A stretch of DNA of 64,000 bases from RZYP01 sp050256135 (GTDB lineage Bacteria; Bacillota; Negativicutes; Acidaminococcales; Acidaminococcaceae): NCBI GenBank assembly GCA_050256135.1, contig JBFWIF010000001.1, forward strand, positions 1 through 64,000, given 5' to 3'. Under the pieces are notes generated by a model, which was given only the letters and a program-made list of their open reading frames with translations, was not told the origin of the DNA and did not search any database. Position 1 is the first letter of the stretch, and the number at the start of each line of letters is the position of its first letter. The position numbers were made by a program, and so were the translations under genes. This document shows, piece after piece, positions 1 through 8,403 of this stretch.

Positions 1-1
1 T

Positions 2-688
2 TTCTCCGATAACGGCGTCAGGTATTTTGCTTTATTATTATTAACAAGTAAAATGGCCTACACACATCAAGTATTAACCAGTGACGGCAGTATCCATAAT
101 GAAATCATTAAGCACCATGCGATCCTTCCTAATACAACACAAAAAGTCGATTCTTATGCGCTTATTGCCTGTGATAAATTTGCTATTGGTTTTGTTGATA
201 AAAAGAGGATAATTAACGGACAGGAAACATACTTGCTGCCAGAGATATTACTGCAATGTACTTCAACGATCTCCGGTAAAGAGGCAATTAAGACCGTAAG
301 CCAAATTGCCGCAGAAGTTGCTGAAAAACATGGTGCCAATTCAGCAGTGATACTTTCGAAGGCCAAAAATTATCTTTTAGAGAATGCAGAAACATCTACA
401 TCTTTTTCGCCGACGGAATTGGGTCAGGAAGTATTCGCAGGATCGCAAGTAATGCAGCAAGAGTTTGAGTCGCAAATCATCGAGGCACAGTTACCTAAAG
501 ACGTTAAGGTAGAAAAAAATCTTGCTGTCAAAACTGCCAAAAATCATAAAATTAAGACCGATACAGGCATAGAAATTACCTTTCCCGCCGAATATTTTGA
601 AAATCATGATTTCATTGAGTTTATCAATAATCCGAACGGAACTATTTCTATTCAAGTAAAAAATGTTGGAAGGATATTAAATAAGTAA
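2..688 (+). CDS. Nucleoid-associated protein, 37-kD family (PF04245-like), 5' truncated by window edge
   Basis: The reading frame is open from base 2, so the first ATG (base 53) is internal and the gene starts before the window. The visible 228 residues cover the C-terminal two thirds of the Firmicute nucleoid-associated protein family. Family-like blocks are the NEIIKHHAILPNTTQKVD segment and the ending KIKTDTGIEITFPAEYF plus IEFINNPNGTISIQVKN. Family members bind DNA nonspecifically; their role in Firmicutes is poorly known and some lie in defence or mobile regions. It is followed by a duplicated regulatory element and accessory modules, so it may mark the island's left part. The assignment rests on remembered family sequence. 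Confidence 0.82.
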   Translation, partial: FSDNGVRYFALLLLTSKMAYTHQVLTSDGSIHNEIIKHHAILPNTTQKVDSYALIACDKFAIGFVDKKRIINGQETYLLPEILLQCTSTISGKEAIKTVSQIAAEVAEKHGANSAVILSKAKNYLLENAETSTSFSPTELGQEVFAGSQVMQQEFESQIIEAQLPKDVKVEKNLAVKTAKNHKIKTDTGIEITFPAEYFENHDFIEFINNPNGTISIQVKNVGRILNK

Positions 689-779
689 TTGCGCGTTACT
701 ATTCTTTTTCGATGCTTACGAATTTTTACTAAAATAATATCCATATTACCGATTTTTGCAGGTGGGAAGCGGTATTGGA

Positions 780-966
780 ACAATGAGTGTGCTATAATAA
801 AAATATCGTATAATTATGCGAATCAAAGGAACAGTTTCAGGGGTAATCTTTAAAGTGGTTTTAAAGAGGAGGCCGTCCGATGATAACATGTATTCAGTGG
901 GTAAAGTTTAAGCACCATAAATGACTTTCAGGCAAATGTCCGAGAGTTATTTATGGTGCTTTTTTG
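780..966 (+). ncRNA. Duplicated small-RNA-like leader element, copy 1
   Basis: This stretch recurs without indels at 7154-7340 with about ten substitutions. It carries an extended -10 (TGC then TATAAT at 793-798), a perfect 8-bp hairpin (847-854 with 860-867) whose 3' arm touches the Shine-Dalgarno GAGGAGG (866-872), a 14-codon ORF at 880-924, and a terminator-like stem of about 19 bp (911-960) followed by T residues. Two of the differences between copies swap A-T for G-T pairs and keep the stem, which suggests RNA-level selection. A transcript of roughly 160 nt is expected. It sits just upstream of module A. It could be a type I toxin-like RNA, a leader-peptide attenuator or a stand-alone sRNA. 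Confidence 0.6.
880..924 (+). CDS. 14-codon micro-ORF inside duplicated element, copy 1
   Basis: ATG at 880 follows GAGGAGG with 7-nt spacing. It encodes MITCIQWVKFKHHK and stops inside the 5' arm of the terminator stem. The copy at 7254 encodes a peptide with two changes (C4Y, W7L), and its stop is TAA instead of TGA. The layout, with strong SD, short ORF and stop within the terminator, resembles type I toxin mRNAs. The peptide is shorter than known toxins and has no full membrane segment, so it may be a decayed toxin or a leader peptide. Translation is unproven. Confidence 0.3.
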   Translation: MITCIQWVKFKHHK

Positions 967-1005
967 TTTTAGGCGTAGATAAAACATCTGAGGAGTGAGT
1001 AATTT

Positions 1006-1266
1006 ATGAACAGTGCAAAAGAAGTTGCTGAATTCCCCTATAATTCATCTTTAATTTGCTATTTTGAAGTTGATAAAAGTGGTAATACGGCTAAAATCTA
1101 CCACAAAAATAAATCTGACCGTCCTTGCCTTTTAGATGCATATAAGAGAGCAATAGCTAAAGAAATAGTAATATATGCTGTTTGGCCAGGCAGGTGGTCT
1201 AGCAATTTATTTATAATTGATGATTTAGATATTTTTGCCAAAAAATTTGGGTTGCTTGAAGACTGA
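1006..1266 (+). CDS. Hypothetical protein, first gene of module A
   Basis: An 86-residue soluble protein of unknown family, starting at ATG 1006 behind GAGGAGTGAG. It has no signal peptide or membrane segment. The middle is basic (KIYHKNKSDRP) and the end is hydrophobic-acidic (FIIDDLDIFAKKFGLLED). It lies about 40 bp after the duplicated leader element and 44 bp before a larger unknown gene, so it is probably cotranscribed with module A. I do not recognise a domain. Confidence 0.55.
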   Translation: MNSAKEVAEFPYNSSLICYFEVDKSGNTAKIYHKNKSDRPCLLDAYKRAIAKEIVIYAVWPGRWSSNLFIIDDLDIFAKKFGLLED

Positions 1267-1310
1267 AATTTTTGTATGGAGTATAAGGTGGAGAATGAGG
1301 TGATATAAGA

Positions 1311-2315
1311 ATGGATTATAAATATTTGAAAAATTGGGAGCGTCAAAGAAAAATTGAGACCGATGAATTTTTTGATGGTTGGGACTGGCAACAAATTTTT
1401 CGTACGTGGAAGAATAAAATAAGTGATTATCCTATATCATTAGAGGCTTTATTCAAAGAAATAACAATTTGTGATCCAAAGAATCCATATGAACGAAAGA
1501 ATATTTTGACTTGGTGGCCAATAAAAACAATAAGTGAGTTTCAGTTGGAGGTTCAGAGGCACTTTGATAGTTGGCCGGGAACATTTGGACCGATAAATCA
1601 ATATAATACCAGACAAGGTGAACTTCGTACTTTGGATTATCTATGGGAGTACCAAGGCGATATGGAAAAAGTTGCAGCCGTACTCATAAATGCTTCACTA
1701 TTTACTAGATTGCATAGCAGCCGCGTTAGTTATCCTATGGAAAATTGGCCATCATATTGGTGTGTGCAAAAACTTTATGAAATGACTCTAAAGATATGGA
1801 ATAGTGAAAATAAGCATTTTCTGTGGCAACATTACAATACAGAAGTATTGCCTTATTTAAAATGGGATTATGATTATCAGTTGAATAATTTACATGCATT
1901 GATTACTTATTTAGCTGAAGAACATGCGTTATTGTTATTAAAATATTATCCGGCAGTTGTTGTTTTTAAAGAAAAAAGAGACCCAGTTATTGAAAAAAGA
2001 TTAAATGAAGAGCGTATAGCGCAACAACAAAAGTGGGATGAAATTAGCAAACTGCAAAATGAATGTCAAGATAAGCGGGATAAGAAGGTAAAAGCAACGA
2101 ATTACCGGTGGAAAAATATGACAAAAAGTGAACTTGAGAAATTAGTGTGGACTAAACCTACTGCTGCATTAGCGAAGGAGTTAGGTGTATCCGATGTTGC
2201 TATTGGGAAACGCTGTAATTCGATGGGCATTACAAAGCCAAAGCCTGGATTCTGGGCAAAAGTCAATGCCGGCTTAATTCCAAATCCAAAAGGAAAACCT
2301 GTAGTAACAAATTAA
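1311..2315 (+). CDS. Hypothetical protein with C-terminal helix-turn-helix
   Basis: A 334-residue protein starting at ATG 1311 behind GAGGTGATATAAG. The first ~240 residues are rich in Trp and Tyr and match no family I know. After a charged, coiled-coil-like stretch (about 220-265), the last ~70 residues contain MTKSELEKLVW, then ALAKELGVSDVAIGKRC, a recurrent bacterial HTH followed by a GITKPKPGFWAK tail. This suggests DNA binding or sequence sensing. The position just before an ATPase-protease pair allows a regulatory or sensor role in module A, which is inference. Confidence 0.6.
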   Translation: MDYKYLKNWERQRKIETDEFFDGWDWQQIFRTWKNKISDYPISLEALFKEITICDPKNPYERKNILTWWPIKTISEFQLEVQRHFDSWPGTFGPINQYNTRQGELRTLDYLWEYQGDMEKVAAVLINASLFTRLHSSRVSYPMENWPSYWCVQKLYEMTLKIWNSENKHFLWQHYNTEVLPYLKWDYDYQLNNLHALITYLAEEHALLLLKYYPAVVVFKEKRDPVIEKRLNEERIAQQQKWDEISKLQNECQDKRDKKVKATNYRWKNMTKSELEKLVWTKPTAALAKELGVSDVAIGKRCNSMGITKPKPGFWAKVNAGLIPNPKGKPVVTN

Positions 2316-2390
2316 ATAAAAAATAAAATATTGTCCCTAATATTGACTTTGTGTCCCGGCGATGATAGTATGATTTTAGGGGTGAGCACA

Positions 2391-3431
2391 ATGAAAAAGA
2401 AGAACGTTTTAAATCTAATAAAATACTATGCTGAGAAAAATGATGCGGCATTTAGAAATGAAGCTTATGAAATAGCAAGGTACTTTGATGAAACAAAAGA
2501 TTACCAACTAGCTGAATATATTATGGCTGTTTTGTCGGATGCAAATACATTTTCTCCGCAGATGGATGCCGTGACCCATGCATTTTTTAAGCGTATAGAG
2601 CTATCCAACACTGCTGCACTTCCTTTACCAGATGTTATAAAAGATGATGTATTAGGAATCGTAAATGCGGTTGGCCATAATGCAGGAATCAATAAATTCT
2701 TATTTGAAGGCCCTCCAGGAAGCGGTAAAACAGAGACTGCAAAGCAAATAGCGCGAATACTTGAAAGAGAACTATTTATAGTAGATTTTGATTCAGTAAT
2801 AGATAGTAAGCTAGGTCAAACTTCCAAAAATATCGCAGCACTTTTCGATGAGATTCGTACTGTACCTCATCCTGAAAAAGTTATTATTTTATTCGATGAA
2901 ATAGACTCCCTCGCTATTGATAGAATTAATTCAAATGACTTACGCGAAATGGGAAGGGCGACATCTTCGGTATTAAAAGGCCTGGATAGTTTGGATGACA
3001 ACATATTATTAATTGCCACTACCAATTTATATAAATCCTTTGATAAAGCATTGAGTAGAAGATTTGATGCTGTAATTGATTTTAGTAGATACACTAAAGA
3101 TGATTTACTCGATATTGGTGAAATAATATTAAATGAACTATTAATTAAATTTAAATCTGCTGGCAGAAATATGAGATTGTTTAGAAAGATACTTAGCTGC
3201 ATGGAGACAATCCCATATCCCGGTGAACTAAAGAATATTATAAAATCCTCTCTGGCTTTTAGTGACCCGAATAACGAATACGATTACCTGAAACGACTTT
3301 ATAATTCTATAGATAAACCTGCGAAAGAAGATAGCCTGAAATATATGCAAAACAAAGGCTTTACAGTCAGAGAAATCGAAATTTTGACTGGTATTTCTAA
3401 AAGCCAAGTATCACGTGAACTAAAGGAGTAA
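2391..3431 (+). CDS. AAA+ ATPase of ATPase-subtilase pair
   Basis: I chose ATG 2391, preceded by AGGGGTGAGC, over the upstream in-frame ATG 2331, which lacks a good ribosome site. The 346-residue protein has Walker A GPPGSGKT (about residues 107-114), Walker B ILFDEID (D169, E170), a sensor-like ATTN stretch and an RRFD arginine motif, typical of FtsH/Cdc48-type AAA+ domains. The C-terminus has a short HTH-like GFTVREIEILTGISKSQVSR. The gene ends 6 bp before a subtilisin-like protease, so the two are translationally linked. ATPase-subtilase pairs are known in defence islands; I recall the names IteA/IteS for such pairs but cannot confirm orthology. Confidence 0.85.
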   Translation: MKKKNVLNLIKYYAEKNDAAFRNEAYEIARYFDETKDYQLAEYIMAVLSDANTFSPQMDAVTHAFFKRIELSNTAALPLPDVIKDDVLGIVNAVGHNAGINKFLFEGPPGSGKTETAKQIARILERELFIVDFDSVIDSKLGQTSKNIAALFDEIRTVPHPEKVIILFDEIDSLAIDRINSNDLREMGRATSSVLKGLDSLDDNILLIATTNLYKSFDKALSRRFDAVIDFSRYTKDDLLDIGEIILNELLIKFKSAGRNMRLFRKILSCMETIPYPGELKNIIKSSLAFSDPNNEYDYLKRLYNSIDKPAKEDSLKYMQNKGFTVREIEILTGISKSQVSRELKE

Positions 3432-3437
3432 TTTCTT

Positions 3438-5663
3438 ATGAATAAATTACTGCAATTAAAAGGTACCTTTGAACAAGCTGTCAGTAATTCCAGACCAGGA
3501 TCGCCCAATTTGCCAGCTGGACAATTGCTGGATGTTTCTAAATTAGAAAAGCTCAAAAAGGATTTAGTGGAATTAAAAAGGACTTGGGCGCAGGAAAACA
3601 TTTTACCGGGTGCTTTGATCAGCGTATATTATAACAAAGTAGCTGCTAAAAGTAATAGGATACAGGGACTATTGGCTAAAGGTAGTAAAAATACCGCTAA
3701 TAGTTCAATTGTCGGTGCAAGATTCACCGATGACAGCTCCCCCAAACATATAATTACACACTATGTTTCCAAGGAAATACTTGATGAATCAATTGAACGT
3801 TTAAATCTAAGCATTAAGGTATTGAAAGAAGAGTTTAAGGGTGCAATAACTCATGAGGACATAAGAAAAATTAATTCAAATGAGGTGGATTTTCCTTCTT
3901 CGATAATTGCAAAAACAAATTTCGTAAAAGTAATTGTTGATGCATTTTATGTTGATAAATTTGACATTTTAGTTGATGATGTAGAATTTCCAAATGAAGC
4001 TATTATTACCATATACAAAACGGATGTCAAAACTGTAGAACTCATGGAAAAAATAGGCATCAAATTATCGTTTAACAGAATCATGGATGAGACTACCATT
4101 TTATTAAGACCCGATGAGTTAACGATTTTGAAGCAAAAGGCGCCATATTTGATATCAATGGCAGTTTCTGATATCACACAACTAACAAAGGCTGATTTTG
4201 ACCTTTGCGTTGATAAAGTAATTTCTATTCCCTCGCCCAAAAATGAGCCGATAATTGGAGTAATTGACACTCTATTTGACGAAGGAGTGTATTTCTCGGA
4301 ATGGGTTGAATTCAAAAATATGGTAGCGGAAAATATTCCAATATCTCCAAGTGATTATGGGCATGGAACAGCAGTATCCTCAATTATAGTTGATGGTCCC
4401 TCATTTAATCCTGATTTGCAAGATGGGTGCGGCAGGTTTCGTGTCAGACATTTTGGCGTTGCAGCAGGGGGGCAGTTTAGTTCATTTACAATCTTGAGAA
4501 ATATTAATGAAATTATCTCGCAAAACAAAGATATCAAAGTTTGGAATTTATCTCTTGGCTCCAAACTCGAAATAAAGCCAAATTTTATTTCTCCGGAAGC
4601 GGCAATACTAGACAGAATACAATATGAAAATGATGTAATATTTGTCATTGCCGGAACCAATAAACCGCAAGGCGAAAATAAAGCAATGAAAATAGGGTCA
4701 CCAGCTGATTCAATAAATTCTTTAGTTGTTAATTCGGTTGACTTTAACAACCGCCCTGCTTCATATACAAGAAATGGTCCAGTATTATCATTTTTCACAA
4801 AACCTGATATCAGTTATTACGGCGGAGATGAAATAAACCCTGTTAGGGTATGTACACCTACAGGCGAATGTTCTGTAAGAGGCACTTCCTTTGCTGCGCC
4901 ATGGATAGCGCGAAAAATGTCCTATTTAATAGATGTCTTGGGGCTAAGCAGAGAAGTCGCAAAAGCATTAATTATAAATGCGGCAACTGGCTGGCATAAA
5001 CAAGAACTCGGTGATTCTACTCGCATAGGGCATGGTGTAGTGCCAATAAAGATAGATGATATTGTTAGCTGCCCGGATGATGAAATACAATTTATTTTAG
5101 CAGGCGTTTCCGAAAAATATGATACCTACAATTACAATATTCCTGTACCTGTAAGTAAGGATAAGCAGCCTTTTGTTGCAAAAGCTACCTTGTGCTATTT
5201 CCCATGTTGCTCACGTAATCAAGGTGTTGATTATACAAATACCGAATTAGACATACAATTTGGCAGATTAACTGGAAATGGATTAAAGCCTATAAATAAT
5301 AACTATCAAAGTGCTATAAGTGGACATTTCACGTGGGAAGAAGACGCACGAAAACTTTTTAGAAAATGGGATAATGTAAAACATATTAGAGAAGTGCTAA
5401 CAAAAAGTCCCCGCGCAAAAAAATGCTATGACAAAGGCATTTGGGGCGTGAGTTTAAAAACCAAAGAGCGGTTAGATGAAAAATTTGGTGATGGCATAAG
5501 GTTTGGTATAGTAGTAACGCTAAAGGAAATAGATGGCGTTAACAGGATTGATGAATTTATAAAAAATTGTACTCTCAGAGGATGGCTTGTAAATAAAATT
5601 GATGTTGATACTAGAGTTGATATTTATAACATTGCTGAAGAAAAAATTGAGTTTGAGGACTGA
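3438..5663 (+). CDS. Subtilisin-like serine protease (S8 family)
   Basis: A 741-residue protein whose central part carries the S8 triad in order: Asp277 in GVIDT, His309 in YGHGTA, Ser484 in RGTSFAAPW. The oxyanion Asn probably lies in FVIAGTN. No signal peptide is present, so it should act in the cytosol, unlike secreted subtilases. The N-terminal ~270 residues and C-terminal ~190 residues flank the protease and probably give regulation or binding; the C-terminal part has a cysteine cluster (YFPCCSRN). The ribosome site overlaps the end of the AAA+ gene. A cytosolic protease gated by an AAA+ partner suits an infection-triggered effector, which is inference from context. Confidence 0.9.
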   Translation: MNKLLQLKGTFEQAVSNSRPGSPNLPAGQLLDVSKLEKLKKDLVELKRTWAQENILPGALISVYYNKVAAKSNRIQGLLAKGSKNTANSSIVGARFTDDSSPKHIITHYVSKEILDESIERLNLSIKVLKEEFKGAITHEDIRKINSNEVDFPSSIIAKTNFVKVIVDAFYVDKFDILVDDVEFPNEAIITIYKTDVKTVELMEKIGIKLSFNRIMDETTILLRPDELTILKQKAPYLISMAVSDITQLTKADFDLCVDKVISIPSPKNEPIIGVIDTLFDEGVYFSEWVEFKNMVAENIPISPSDYGHGTAVSSIIVDGPSFNPDLQDGCGRFRVRHFGVAAGGQFSSFTILRNINEIISQNKDIKVWNLSLGSKLEIKPNFISPEAAILDRIQYENDVIFVIAGTNKPQGENKAMKIGSPADSINSLVVNSVDFNNRPASYTRNGPVLSFFTKPDISYYGGDEINPVRVCTPTGECSVRGTSFAAPWIARKMSYLIDVLGLSREVAKALIINAATGWHKQELGDSTRIGHGVVPIKIDDIVSCPDDEIQFILAGVSEKYDTYNYNIPVPVSKDKQPFVAKATLCYFPCCSRNQGVDYTNTELDIQFGRLTGNGLKPINNNYQSAISGHFTWEEDARKLFRKWDNVKHIREVLTKSPRAKKCYDKGIWGVSLKTKERLDEKFGDGIRFGIVVTLKEIDGVNRIDEFIKNCTLRGWLVNKIDVDTRVDIYNIAEEKIEFED

Positions 5664-5710
5664 AATAAAAAAATGGTTTGCCTTGAATAATTGTGAAAGA
5701 AGGAATGTTA

Positions 5711-5902
5711 ATGCCACAGGCTGCGACATATCATTTAGTAGTTAGAAAATCTATTCCAGAAACGTTTTGGGAAGAAAAGAATAGTGGAATGGCACATACA
5801 AAGAATCCTCTGACCAAAGCTGGACCAATAGGGGGCAATTTCATGGAAAACAATAAAATTGATATAGCTACTCCCATCACAGAAATTGAGGTGGGCGTAT
5901 GA
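5711..5902 (+). CDS. Small hypothetical protein preceding rhuM
   Basis: A 63-residue ORF from ATG 5711 with AGGA 6 nt upstream; an ATG at 5705 is too close to the site. It contains YHLVVRKSIPETFWEEKN and is otherwise unrecognised. Its stop overlaps the RhuM start by 4 nt (ATGA), a pattern of translational coupling that supports real translation. It may be a small partner of RhuM or a remnant. Confidence 0.4.
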   Translation: MPQAATYHLVVRKSIPETFWEEKNSGMAHTKNPLTKAGPIGGNFMENNKIDIATPITEIEVGV

Positions 5903-6912
5903 ACAAAGAATTTCAATTCTTAATCTATAACGTACCTACCGAAGATGTAACCGTTAACGCGATTATCAAAGACGAGACCATCTGGCTCACGCAAAAGGCA
6001 CTGGCCGAGCTATTCGGGGTTGAGGTGCCTGCTATTTCTAAACATCTTGCCAACATTTTCGAAGAAGGAGAACTAAGTGTTGATTCAACTGTTTCCAAAA
6101 TGGAAATAGTTCAACAAGAGGGTTCCCGCAATGTAAAAAGAAAAGTTGATTTTTACAATCTCGATGCCATTATTTCCGTGGGCTATCGTGTGAATTCAGG
6201 TCGGGCTACGCAGTTTCGCATCTGGGCTACGAAGGTATTGAAAGAATATATGACCAAAGGTTTTGCTCTCGACGATGAGCGGTTGCAGCAAGGCAAAACT
6301 GCTTTTGGCAAAGATTATTTCCGCGAATTGCTGGAACGGGTACGTTCGATTCGCGCAAGCGAAAGGCGCATCTGGCAGCAGATTACTGATATTTTCGCTG
6401 AATGCAGTATAGATTATGATAAAGATGCGCAGGTAACGCATGATTTTTATGCTATGGTTCAGAACAAATTTCACTATGCAATAACAGGGCAAACGGCGGC
6501 CGAGATTATTGTTGCCAAAGCTGACTGCACACAAAAAAACATGGGTCTAACTACTTGGAAAAACGCGCCTGCAGGACGCATCCTTAAGTCGGATGTAACA
6601 GTTGCCACAAATTATCTCGCAGAAAAGCAGATACGGCAGCTGGAAAGGGCCATTACAGGATATTTTGATTATATTGAGGACTTGATCGAGCGTGAAAATA
6701 CTTTTACGATGGCAGAGTTTGCGCAAAGCATTAATGAATTTCTTGCCTTTCGTAAGTATGAAATATTGAGAGATAAAGGACGTATTGCCAAAAAACTTGC
6801 CGAACAAAAAGCCAAAGAAGAATACGACGAATTTAATAAGACGCAAGAAATAACTTCTGATTTTGATCAGGCGGTAAAGCATATGCTGGAAAATGGCGAT
6901 GCAAGTGATTGA
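5899..6912 (+). CDS. rhuM: RhuM family protein (virulence/phage-associated)
   Basis: A 337-residue protein with the RhuM family pattern: an N-terminal KilA/Bro-like DNA-binding segment (IWLTQKALAELFGV...ISKHLANIFEEGEL), then VDFYNLDAIISVGYRVNS and TQFRIWATKVLKEYM, and a C-terminal helical region ending in a lysine/glutamate-rich coiled coil. RhuM proteins are widespread in accessory islands, often next to restriction-modification genes, but their biochemical role is unknown. Base composition looks more GC-rich than the rest of module A, which suggests a separate acquisition. Start ATG 5899 follows GAGGTGGGCGT and overlaps the upstream small ORF. Confidence 0.85.
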   Translation: MNKEFQFLIYNVPTEDVTVNAIIKDETIWLTQKALAELFGVEVPAISKHLANIFEEGELSVDSTVSKMEIVQQEGSRNVKRKVDFYNLDAIISVGYRVNSGRATQFRIWATKVLKEYMTKGFALDDERLQQGKTAFGKDYFRELLERVRSIRASERRIWQQITDIFAECSIDYDKDAQVTHDFYAMVQNKFHYAITGQTAAEIIVAKADCTQKNMGLTTWKNAPAGRILKSDVTVATNYLAEKQIRQLERAITGYFDYIEDLIERENTFTMAEFAQSINEFLAFRKYEILRDKGRIAKKLAEQKAKEEYDEFNKTQEITSDFDQAVKHMLENGDASD

Positions 6913-7032
6913 GCAAACTTTAGACACGGAAAAGTAATTAAAAAACACTGGTATTATGTGAACTAAAAGTGTAATAAAATCAGCTTAAACGTATTTAATT
7001 CTTTCATCACGGCTTAGACACAGTTACCTATT

Positions 7033-7071
7033 CTGTCATTTCGAGCGAAGCGTAGCGAAGTCGAGAAATCC
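7033..7071. repeat. REP-like dispersed repeat
   Basis: TGTCATTTCGAGCGAAGC followed by TAGCGAAGTCGAGAAATC is a short partly palindromic element of the REP/MITE-like type common in bacterial intergenic DNA. The complement of the end of the 15153-15229 element begins with the same GTCATTTCGAGCG core, so the family is dispersed. It lies in the gap between modules A and B, just before the second leader element. Confidence 0.6.
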
Positions 7072-7153
7072 ATGTTTTTCAAGAAGTTTCCTGCGGATTT
7101 TACTAAAATTGTCTCTTAATTACTAAACATGGTAGTTGCAAGGCAGAATGAAC

Positions 7154-7340
7154 ACAATGAATGTGCTATAATAAAAATATCGTATTATTGTGCGAATCAA
7201 AGGAACAGTTTCAGGGGTAATCTTTAAAGTGGTTTTAAAGAGGAGGCCGTCCGATGATAACATATATTCAGTTGGTAAAATTTAAGCACCATAAATAACT
7301 TTCAGGCAAATATCTGAGAGTTATTTATGGTGCTTTTTGT
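7154..7340 (+). ncRNA. Duplicated small-RNA-like leader element, copy 2
   Basis: The second copy lies exactly 6374 bp after the first, with no indels and about ten substitutions. The TATAAT (7167-7172) with upstream TG, the SD-adjacent hairpin, the 14-codon ORF and the terminator are all kept. The terminator stem is better paired than in copy 1: all positions pair apart from one G-T wobble. It ends about 100 bp before the module B operon and has the same orientation. The sequence between the terminator and the sigma factor gene differs from that after copy 1, so the repeat edge is sharp. Confidence 0.6.
7254..7298 (+). CDS. 14-codon micro-ORF inside duplicated element, copy 2
   Basis: ATG 7254 has the same GAGGAGG site as copy 1 and encodes MITYIQLVKFKHHK. 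Relative to copy 1 the changes are Tyr for Cys, Leu for Trp, a silent lysine codon and TAA for TGA. Retention of the frame and basic tail in both copies mildly supports translation, although the tail also forms part of the terminator stem and could be kept for that reason. Confidence 0.3.
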   Translation: MITYIQLVKFKHHK

Positions 7341-7437
7341 ATCTTGGTGAAAACAGTGATTTGAGAAATAGATAAGAAGTAATATTTTGGTGTTGAGGTA
7401 TTCTAAAAAATGCGAATTATTAAGGGGGTTTGTAGAT

Positions 7438-8070
7438 TTGGAAGAGAAAGAAAATAATAATTGGGAAGCAAAAATGTTTGGTAGATATTTATGTGGAGAC
7501 AAAGCTTCTGGAGAGGAATTATTTGCTTCCATCTATCCCAGAGTAAGAAAATTTGTTTTTTCAAAGACTAAAAGCGATACTTGTTTAGACGAACAAGATA
7601 AAGAAGATATTATTGTCGAGGCAATGATGAGAACTATTGATAAGAAATATCTTTTTAATGGAAAAAGTAGTTTAAGTACTTTTGTAATTGGTTTCGCAAA
7701 CAATATTATTCGTGAAAAACGTAGAGAGCGTAAAAAGCAATTATCAACACTTCTTAATTCTGATCAATCTGATCAAATTGAAAGCATGGCTTCAACCAAT
7801 AATTATGATAATCCAATTAAAGTAATTATAAACAATGAAGAATTGGATATGTTGGAGCAATCTCTTAATTTGTTAACACAAGACCAAAGAAATATACTAA
7901 TTTTAAGAATATGCAACGGCATGTCTTTTAAAGAAATTACTCAAATCACAGGAAAGTTGGATGCGGCAGTCGATTCTTTATATAGGCGAGCATTAAGAAC
8001 TTTAAAAAATAATTATAAAAAAACAATAATAGATAGACGGATTTTTTATAAATCTAACATTAACGTATAG
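7438..8070 (+). CDS. RNA polymerase sigma-70 family factor, first gene of module B
   Basis: TTG 7438 is preferred because AAGGGGG lies 9 nt upstream; an in-frame TTG at 7387 has no such site. The ~210-residue protein has a region-2-like N-terminal half (LDEQDKEDIIVEAMMR, KSSLSTFVIGFANNIIREK) and a region-4 HTH (LTQDQRNILILRICNGMSFKEI through AAVDSLYRRALRTLK). This is the two-domain layout of ECF-like sigma factors. It heads a seven-gene operon with 12-36 bp gaps, ending in TIR and caspase genes. It probably directs RNA polymerase to its own operon or another target on a stress or phage signal; that is inference. Confidence 0.85.
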   Translation: MEEKENNNWEAKMFGRYLCGDKASGEELFASIYPRVRKFVFSKTKSDTCLDEQDKEDIIVEAMMRTIDKKYLFNGKSSLSTFVIGFANNIIREKRRERKKQLSTLLNSDQSDQIESMASTNNYDNPIKVIINNEELDMLEQSLNLLTQDQRNILILRICNGMSFKEITQITGKLDAAVDSLYRRALRTLKNNYKKTIIDRRIFYKSNINV

Positions 8071-8082
8071 GAGGTAAAAAAG

Positions 8083-8403
8083 ATGATTACAGTCGACTAT
8101 GCTCTGCGTATTTATACTGATATGGTTAATAGTGACGGAAAAATAGACATGCAATATTTTCAAAATAATATGAGCAAAGATGATTTTGCAGAATTTCAAG
8201 AACTTGCTACAGTTATAAATCAGACTAAATCAGTAAAGCTTACTAGGGAGTTTAGAAAAATATTTGAAAAAGTAAATAATTACAAAGAAAGTTTGTGCGA
8301 TGCTCCGTCAGTTGCTAATTTTAGGTCGGCACATGATTCTGATAACGATAGCGCAAAGAAAAAATTAGACCAAATATTTGATGAGGAATTTAATGATGAC
8401 TAA
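8083..8403 (+). CDS. Small acidic protein between sigma factor and ImmA/IrrE peptidase
   Basis: A 106-residue protein from ATG 8083 behind AGGAGG, 12 bp after the sigma gene. Its end overlaps the start of the peptidase gene. It is mainly helical-looking and ends in an acidic DEEFNDD tail after a KKKLDQIFDEEF stretch. No domain is recognised. By position it could be an anti-sigma factor, an adaptor, or the substrate of the ImmA/IrrE peptidase; none of these is shown by sequence. Confidence 0.6.
   Translation: MITVDYALRIYTDMVNSDGKIDMQYFQNNMSKDDFAEFQELATVINQTKSVKLTREFRKIFEKVNNYKESLCDAPSVANFRSAHDSDNDSAKKKLDQIFDEEFNDD

Noticed and set aside
780..7340. Duplicated element as attachment sites of an integrative element
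   Set aside because: No integrase, tRNA gene or excision module is present, and the repeat has promoter, ORF and terminator structure, so a transcribed element explains it better.
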